Shown: in pieces, positions 57,007 through 64,000 of the stretch
How positions within the stretch are numbered: position 1 is the stretch's first letter
Layout of the letters: each line of letters opens with the position of its first letter
Assembly: GCA_001600875.1 (NCBI GenBank)
Contig: BCLD01000008.1
Span: 909,266-973,265, forward strand
Source: Solicoccozyma terricola
Lineage: Eukaryota > Basidiomycota > Tremellomycetes > Filobasidiales > Piskurozymaceae
Direction of reading: 5' to 3'
Length of the DNA: 64,000 nucleotides
Position numbers and translations under genes: made by a program
Notes under the pieces: model-generated
Databases searched by the model: none
What the model was told of the DNA's origin: nothing
The model's input: the letters and a program-made list of their open reading frames with translations, nothing else

Positions 57007-59117
57007 ATGGTTTTCCAAGCATTCACAATCATATCGAAACCACAAATCAAGCACAGGTCTACCTTTCCGGATACTTCAGACCAACAGATAATCCCAGTTC
57101 CAGTGAATCCAGAGATTGATCCACTCCTTCCATATCTGCGTGCCGCTCCAGATTTCCCCAACACCACCAACCACCCTTTCCCTTTAGACAGTAAACACGA
57201 CGTCTCGTACTTTCCCGAGGATAGCCAGGAAGATAAGATGACAAAGAGGAAGATGATGAGCAATATTAGACAGGAAGCTGCAGCACAAGTGCCGGATGAG
57301 ATGTTGCTTAGCTTAGAGGAGATGTGGGCGTCGTTAACCTGGGCTGAACACACTCGGGCACTTCGGGTACGACTTCGGGTACGTGCTCGGAGATGCGCTG
57401 GCTGAATTGCTAACATTTTGGGTGTTGGATTAATGCAGAAGTCGGAAAAACCAATTGACAACACTACCAACACGCTTCAGGATGATCTCAAGGATGACTA
57501 TCAGGAGGAGATTGGTGACGAGTTTGATGATGCTGATGATGCTGATCAGGTTGGAACAAGGAAGGTGAGAGCCAAGTTGTGTGGGGTGTCAAGCGACCTT
57601 TACTTCCAACCCAATCCTCACCTGTTCTTTGCAGGCTTATATGCGTAAACAAATGCTGTTATTTGTACCAACCGATCTTACATGCATCAGACAACTCCAA
57701 AGTCCCATCAGTTGGCAAGAAGCCAGAAAAGTGGGTTCTTCGTTTCCTGGAGAGTTTGACCAGATCCTGGAAGGATATTCCACATTCTCTGAGGACATCC
57801 GTCTTAGAGTGAGTCCCCTCGATGTACAGTGGGACAGGAGATGTCAAGGTAAATCCTCCGTGACTGATGCCCTGTTTTCAGGCTCATGCCTGCATGGACT
57901 GGGTGGTTGAGCGTTTTGTTGCGAGTCCACGAAACAAGCTGAAGCGACATTTTCAGTGAGCAAAGTTTGAGGGGACTGTGCTGGAAAAATTCAAACTTAT
58001 ACATCACTTCTCTATTGCACGGCGGCAGAGCGATCGATCACAGGTTGATGCCAGATGGGCAACTGGGAGCCTCAACTGCAGTTTGCTTCAAGTCATAGAC
58101 CTACCTCCAGAGTTATGGCTTGCAGACCAACACTTCCCCACACAAATTCAGAAACTCGAAGCAGTGGTGGCCCACTGGATGGTGTGGTCTGTCAATGGGT
58201 GGGCTTACGAAGCGAGCAAGGTTGCTGCTAGTCAAGGTCGAAGCATTCTGGCCAATGAAGTCGAAGGTTGGGAAGCAAGTCGTTCTCATGATCAGGGTAT
58301 ATATCAAATCACAATCGCAGGAGTGAGTGGTTAGATTTGCGCACTTATCTCTTTGCTCATCGGCCAAAATGTTTCGCTTGGACAGAAATACCGTTACATT
58401 GGCCTCACGGGAACCCTCTTCTCTCATCGATTCAACCAACATCTCCACTGTGATCCAACTAGGTACAATTTCAAGTATGGTCCAATGATGAGTGAGTCCA
58501 ACACTTCTGTTATGTTATGTCAAATCAACTGACGTTGTCTCATATCTCTTAGTCCTCATCAAGGATCACCCAGAACTATTCTCCTTTTGTGCAATAACAC
58601 CTGTCCCTGAAACATACCGCAATACTAATCTCCCAACTGACTCAATCCTCATTCCAGGACTGGAGGCACTCAACATGGTGTTGACTGACTCATCTACTGC
58701 CTCGTCATTTGGCATGAATGTGAGACAAGGAACCCGATAAGTAGATGTGTACTTACCATTTCGCATTGTTGACAGGTCAATATTGTCGACGGAGGAATAT
58801 ACAAGAGGATCCTAACCAAGGCAGATGTCAGGGGGCTATACTCAGATATGTTAGACAGCATCCAAAAGGGACATCCGCTGCCTTCACGGGGAGGTAAGTA
58901 GTTTCGAATTTGTACTATTAGCATGAATCAGAATGTGCTGAGCCTTGTCATGCAACAGAGATCAGCAGGTGGCGATCTCTCTTTTGTGGTGAGTGACTTG
59001 ACAAAAAGGTCTTGAAATTAGCTCCTCATTGTCTTGTCTTTGTTCCCAGACTGTATTGGTCAAGGGAATTATGCCCAGGTTAACTTTGCGACTATTGATG
59101 CAATAGCACATGGATGA
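57007..59117 (+). CDS. Intron-rich protein with GIY-YIG nuclease domain
   Basis: A 491-residue model in ten exons: 57007-57378, 57439-57564, 57635-57808, 57882-57955, 58082-58322, 58386-58491, 58553-58719, 58776-58893, 58959-58988, 59050-59117; the sum is exactly 492 codons. The N-terminal 300 residues are not recognised and include an acidic stretch (DDYQEEIGDEFDDADDAD). The GIY-YIG domain begins GIYQITIAG (about 321-329), splits at an intron, and continues YRYIGLTGTLFSHRF (Arg about 344) and a distal Glu (about 402) in PGLEALNMVL. This is the order of the catalytic Tyr, Arg and Glu of GIY-YIG enzymes. It is not Slx1 (no RING, different core) and no reverse transcriptase is near, so not an intact Penelope element. 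ATG at 57007 is the first in frame. Exon 5 acceptor is the least certain. Confidence 0.65.
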
Positions 59118-59803
59118 CAATGGAAATGGGCTTGGAAGTACTATGATATGAGTGCAAAGACACGAGGTTGGCGGGATATGAAGAGGCCTTGTGGCTCTAC
59201 ATAGCCTGGTTGAATGGAGCTATTGTGTAGTGGGTGTAAGTCTAGAATATAAAAAATAGTCATATTCTAGACTAATCGTGAAGTTGCATGATCCTGGTGC
59301 AAACTTTCAATCTGGCCCGTTTCGATATCTCCTGTACAGCGTCAACTCTCTCGTCAGCAACTCCAGATGATGCAGCCTCCATTGAACCCTCCCTCACCTC
59401 TTGTCTGTCACCCATCCTCTGTCTTTTCAATTTCATTCTTGGACGTCCTGGTTCTGGGGATCACTCGTGAGGGTGTAGGTGTAGTCGTCAACTCCGATTT
59501 CAATAGTTCATAGATCACGGAAGGAGGTGGCAATGTTGTGACGGATCCTTACATACAGGTATGAACGAATAGCAAATTTATAGCTGTTCATATATAGGCA
59601 AATGGTTCTTTACCTATTATGATATACTGAGCTGAAGTGCTTCAAGAGCATCAGCGACACCATTACAGATGTGCGATGACATCATCATAACATCAACAAC
59701 GTGAATCTACCTCATCTCATCTATGTATATCTCTCCATCTCAATCGTTCCCATCTTCAATCCCATCATCATCCATTTCAACCCCTGGATCAAATTCGTTC
59801 ACA
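59118..59803. other. Intergenic, nothing recognised
   Basis: Short inverted segments such as TAGAATAT...ATATTCTAGA near 59242-59270. No gene. Confidence 0.4.
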
Positions 59804-61200
59804 ATGCCACCCATCACTCGATCTGCTGGTTTGTTTGTTTCGGTGAGTCTGAGAATTCTCGTCATTTTCATCTTTTCATACGATATGTGTCTTTCCGGGG
59901 AACGACGATCAGTCGGGATTTTCTCCCATTTTTCTATTTTGGTCCGCATCTCCGGTCCTTTTCGTTTTCGATTCCTCTATATGGTGATCTGATCTGCCAT
60001 TCTCGGGGTATTTCCATGATATTACATCAATCATTGCACCGGTTTCATTTAACGATCCTGAATAGCTTTGACCTTTTGCCACCAAGCGAATTGTGGCAAC
60101 CGATATTAAACTGCGTTTTCATCTTCTACATATCCTTTCCCGCAATGATTGCATGGTGGTTAACTCTCCTAAATTTATCTCCCATTAGTCAACGACAAAT
60201 CACAATCACCCACCGAAAAACCCAACAGATTCCCACGTCTCCTCCAATCCAATTCTGATCCCCTGTGTCTACAATCCTGTTCCATACGTACCGCCGCCAC
60301 CGCCTCGTAATCGCAAAGCCAATCTCCCTCTCCCATCTCGTTCTCGTACTCGTTCTGTTCCAAATACCAAGTCTCTTCCCTTCGCCGAATCTACTCTCAG
60401 CCACGCGAATCTCACCAGAGAACATGAAGTGGATAATCGAAAGTCCAAGCTGGACACACAGCCGGAGTCGAATCATATGTTTGGAGTGGATAATGGTGCA
60501 AGCGCACACGACCAATTGGTACGGGAACCAGCCGCGGGTGGCAATGGATATGTGGTTAGGACAGTTCGAGGTTATAAGCTACGTGGTTATAAGAAGAAAG
60601 TTAAAGAGGAATTTAAGATTTTGGGCAAGGTCATTACTGCTGAGGATGGTACATGGTACCTGAAGTGCAATTGGGATGAGGGAAGGGGCGAGTGCACTGA
60701 AGAATTTAGCGATCATAGACAGATTAAACGCCATATTGAACTGGAACATCACAAAACAAGGGCAATTTGCAAGTTGTCTCTATCAAATGGAGAACCCTGT
60801 GGTCTTTCGTACATATCCGACCACAATCTTCAAATCTACATTAGTCAAAAACACTGCTGCTGGGTCGACGGGATGCTGGTGGGTGATTGCACAAAGGTAG
60901 TCGAAAGTCCGAAGGGATTGATGGAATTCGTATGCATTGACGGCAAGGAGTGTGGCATATCAGCGTTGGGCTGAGTTTTTGATTATGAAGCATTGCAAGC
61001 ACGCCCACGTGAAGATGAATGGAGGGCCTAGGATGGGTGAGACCAGAAGTCAAGGTCCTGCTTGGGCAAAGAGAGGTGATTGCAACGAAAGAGTCCTCCA
61101 TGCTTCAAGCATTGCTGATCACATATCAACACATTTACAGAGCCAAACAAGGAAGTCACAGCTCAGCCGATTTTCAAGCGAAGGCATCAGGTAGTTCTTA
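59804..61200 (+). pseudogene. C2H2-type zinc-finger gene, frameshifted
   Basis: Exon 1 59804-59842 (MPPITRSAGLFVS), a long 346-nt intron, exon 2 from 60189. Pro-rich start (VPYVPPPPPRNRK), basic region (VKEEFKILGK), then finger-like units: LKCNWDEGRGECTEEF...HIELEHH, ICKLSLSNGEPCG...(degenerate second His pair) and FVCIDGKECG. The frame stops at 60972-60974; one base removed in GCGTTGGGC (about 60966) continues the third unit as WAEFLIMKHCKHAH, completing its His pair. From there a frame runs to 61194 and possibly further exons to about 61490. Layout resembles the five-finger gene at 48817. Likely a decaying member of a local C2H2 family. Confidence 0.5.
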
Positions 61201-61728
61201 GCAGTGATGGTCGGTATTTATTCTCGTCTCTCACATGCGCTTACTGACAGTTTGCGCGCGGTTACTATACAGAAGAGGAAACATACGAAGATAACTTTCC
61301 CGCAGCCAAGACTGGAGTTTCCAACTTCACGGGTAAGCAGAATCATTCGGCCTACGTTGGACAAGAAGGATTCTTCGTGCACTGCAGCAGAACCGGCCCT
61401 GACTACCCCAAATAAACCCGCTTGGTTCAACATCAATTCTTCTTGGCTAGACTCTCCAGCGAAGGGCTTGTACAGGCGTGGATAACATACTCTTATCCTG
61501 TGCTGAGAACAGAGGAAAGACTGTGAGTACGTCCCGAAGGAAGGCATTACAACTTTGGACTGACAAAACGGAACAAAGTCAGATGCCTCTATCATCGACG
61601 AGGGGTGTTGGTTTGCCATCGTGGTAATTCGGTCGAAGGTGTTGTTGTGAGGGGTGACTAGTGGGCAGAGCAAAACAGTCCAGCGAACGTGTCGTCTCAT
61701 ATCTATATTCAGAGATCATTGACGCTTA
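61201..61728. other. Possible distal exons of the C2H2 relic
   Basis: An acceptor at about 61272 precedes a frame EETYEDNFPAAKTGVSNF with a GTAAGC donor at 61332, which could be a terminal exon of the upstream gene. Otherwise nothing recognised. Confidence 0.3.
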
Positions 61729-61933
61729 TTACACCTCTCGCTCTCTAGCGACTTCGGATTCAGTGAACCTCTTTTCTCTTTGTTCTCATCCTGCAATTCG
61801 TCTATAAAAGCGAGCCCTTAAGGCTCCCATTCTTGTCATGAACCAAATTGTGAAGAACCGGTCTTGACAATTCCCCTCTTTTGTACTGCACCCTGTAATG
61901 AATCACATTCCAAGCAGTACACCTTTCATTTAG
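61729..61933 (+). repeat. Dispersed repeat B, copy 2
   Basis: Matches 37672-37834 in order and orientation, with about 45 extra bases (TTCTTGTCATGAACCAAATT region) in the middle. It contains CTATAAAAGCGAGCCC, TATA-like, which suggests an LTR-type promoter region. Confidence 0.75.
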
Positions 61934-62492
61934 TTATCCACCGACTTCATCCGAGCCGACTTCTTCCTAAGTCACAGCGCTCATACGTTTGACACATCGT
62001 GGGCTTGCTACCCCAACTCGTCAACATCCAATCGATATCTCGGTCCCTCGATATCTTAGTATCTACATGAGTCTCCGAAGCTGGGTCTGAAACTAAATTG
62101 CGTGGTTCCCACAGAATAGTCACAGCAGTCCTCCTTAAGCGACACCTCTCGGACTGCAGTCGGAATACTTACGTACTCCGTGGAGCACCTAAGAGCCGTA
62201 TCTAAAATTGTGCCTGGGTAGCGAACATTTTTGAGAAGAGTCGCGCCGACCAGGGAGGGACCTTAGAATCACTATCGCGTCATGGGTATGATTCGTATCG
62301 CTCCCGACATGGCTTTGTTCGAAGTCATGGAATTAGTTTGGCAAATCTGGCGATACAGTATGATACCACGATAATACTCTGTCAAGAAGGATGAAGGAAT
62401 GTCATGTCAAGGGCGAGGTGCCGTGGTGCGAATAGGCACAGCTAAAGGACGGGTAGTCGGCGTGGTGAAGGAGGGTAAGAAGGCGGTACAAG
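61934..62492. other. Intergenic, nothing recognised
   Basis: No gene. TCGATATCTCGGTCCCTCGATATCT forms a short direct repeat near 62032-62060. Confidence 0.4.
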
Positions 62493-63963
62493 CTATTCCC
62501 CCGCTTGGGGGTAATGAGGAACGAGAATAAGAGGAGGTTCGGTACGGTGTGCGGCTACAAGGATGATTAGAAAATCAGTGGAATAGTCGGAGAACGTTGT
62601 GGAGGAATCGCTACACACCCCTATAATGCGTCTTTAGGTTATCTCGCCGGGTGAACTCCCGCATGCACTCAGGCCAAGTGCATCGGAAGGGCTGCAGATG
62701 GAGCGTCATTAATTATCCTGGCACATCCGAGACATGCAAACCCACCTTCTCCATCGAATGAACGCCCCTCATATGCCTTTTGACGTGTTCCAATCGTGAA
62801 AAACAAGAGCGACATCCTGGGATGGGACAGATGTGAACGAGGTTGGAGTCGACGAGGTTGGGGTTGGTGGTAGCTACACGTCCTCGAGTCTTTTTGGTGA
62901 GGCCTACCTCAATGATAGGAAGCGGTATGTGCATGTTCGGCGCCTTCCTCGGACGACTCGTAGCGGCAGTGCTCGTGACTTGACGTTTGACATTGCGTTT
63001 TGGTGGTTTGGTTTCGACATGGGATTCAACGGCGATGTGTTCTTGAACAGCAAGTTCGCAGCAGCTGTCGTGGTCAGGAGATGTTCGACGGGGAGACGAA
63101 GGTATGGCGCTAGCGTATGTGTCTGAAGCTGATTGTAGGGAGTACACGGAAGAAATCGAGTGATTGCGGGTGACTTGAAGCGACAATGTGTTTGGCCTGG
63201 AACGCTCCTCTTGCTCGATCGGCTCCTGATCGACGGTGATACTATCGATATCGTAATCACTGGAACCACTGTTACTATCAGAGAAGGTATTTCCAGACCA
63301 GACTACGAGAGCGGCGGCGTTCTTCTTTTGATTTGGGGAATCTGGAGCTTGGGTGGAAGCCGATTGCCATGGACCGTCCAACAGCGTACTCGTTACCGAA
63401 CTCGGGTTGATCATCGACATGGAGACAGCGTCACATCCGGTCGGCGCAAAGGACGGGAACGTCGTTGGTGGAAGGAGAAGTTGCCCGTGGTCGTGATAAC
63501 CTCCTCGCTCAGAAGAGTATCGAGTCGTTGACATTCGTAAATTCCGCTGTTGACTCCATCGTGGATGCTCGGACATCGGTTGTGGTTGGTTTCCGAGTGT
63601 GAAGTAGTCTTGCGATAGGCGTTGGACCGATGGAGCGCAGTGATGGAAAGTGGACGGATAGCCATTGATCATCATTGTAGGGTAATTGTCAGATGGCAGC
63701 CAGTCCGGTCGGGAGGCCGAAGGGAAGCCGACGGGTTGGCCACCCCTTTCATCGATTTTTGAGACGAGGAAGTGTTGATTGGAGTGATTGACAACAAAAG
63801 TTTGAGGTTGCCAATCGATGATGCGGATTTCTTGCAAGGGACGCGATGATACGAGTGAATGCTGGAAGTTGGTCGTGAAAACTGGGGAGGAAGCCGTGGA
63901 CGCCAGGACGGGAAAAGAGTCACGAATGAAAGATTGTTGATTTGGGAGCTCCTGGTATGCCAT
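62493..63963 (-). CDS. Two-finger C2H2 transcription factor (possibly 5' partial)
   Basis: A 450-residue model in three exons: 63963-62746, 62691-62619, 62554-62493. The first 380 residues are Ser/Pro-rich, disordered and typical of a fungal transcription factor, with a basic patch (KPPKRNVKRQ). Near the end are two tandem C2H2 fingers: CPIPGCRSCFSRLEHVKRH followed by MRGVH, and CTWPECMREFTRRDNLKTHY followed by RAAH. The linker (HSMEKPFRC) is formed by splicing at 62746/62691, and the last His of finger 2 needs the second intron; unspliced reading would end after finger 1. The SRLEHVKRH...RRDNLKTH pair is the common Msn2/4-like fungal arrangement. The frame stays open upstream of the ATG to the window edge, so the true start may be outside. 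Confidence 0.82.
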
Positions 63964-64000
63964 TTGAGGAGCCAGACGAAGCGGTGAGGGTGGGTTTGGG

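Noticed and set aside
57007..59117. Penelope-like retroelement
   Set aside because: GIY-YIG motifs are present, but I find no reverse-transcriptase motif nearby and the gene has many introns.

Overview
The window is from a basidiomycete fungus, most likely a Tremellomycetes-type yeast. That placement is an inference from very intron-dense genes (mostly 55-90 nt GT-AG introns), the gene content (URC4 uracil catabolism, AXL2, COX18, ECM14) and TATA-bearing compact promoters. I joined exons by hand from GT/AG signals, reading frame and family motifs. Two runs of N (5672-5777 and 18170-18470) fall inside introns of otherwise complete genes.

Positions 1-37100 are a dense set of ordinary chromosomal genes on both strands: 3' part of ER glucosidase I (GH63), URC4, an AN1 zinc-finger protein, a YPR097W/LEC1-like PX protein, a small basic nuclear-type protein, two small lineage-specific proteins, COX18, an ECM14-like M14 carboxypeptidase homologue, AXL2, an Old Yellow Enzyme relative, COQ1, a LigB-type extradiol dioxygenase, a PhyH-like 2-oxoglutarate dioxygenase and a 13-exon sugar transporter. 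The spliced models I counted end to end give whole numbers of codons. They have no frameshifts.

Positions 37100-61950 are an accessory, transposon-rich island. It holds a decayed Mutator-like element with terminal inverted repeats (51986-55119), three near-complete solo LTRs of one family (43571-44292, 45515-46149, 54230-54874) plus a fragment, a palindromic MITE-like element (56159-56649; a second truncated copy lies at 26030-26465), a second dispersed repeat (37672 and 61729) and a 20-bp tandem array (41652-41797). Several insertions are nested in open reading frames and leave target-site duplications. Between them lie lineage-specific genes, many with single-base frameshifts: two multi-finger C2H2 proteins arranged head to head, a third C2H2 relic, and a 10-exon gene (57007-59117) that carries a GIY-YIG nuclease domain. 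The GIY-YIG gene has an intact 491-residue frame and is the most interesting object here.

The window ends with a two-finger C2H2 transcription factor (62493-63963) that may extend past the right edge.
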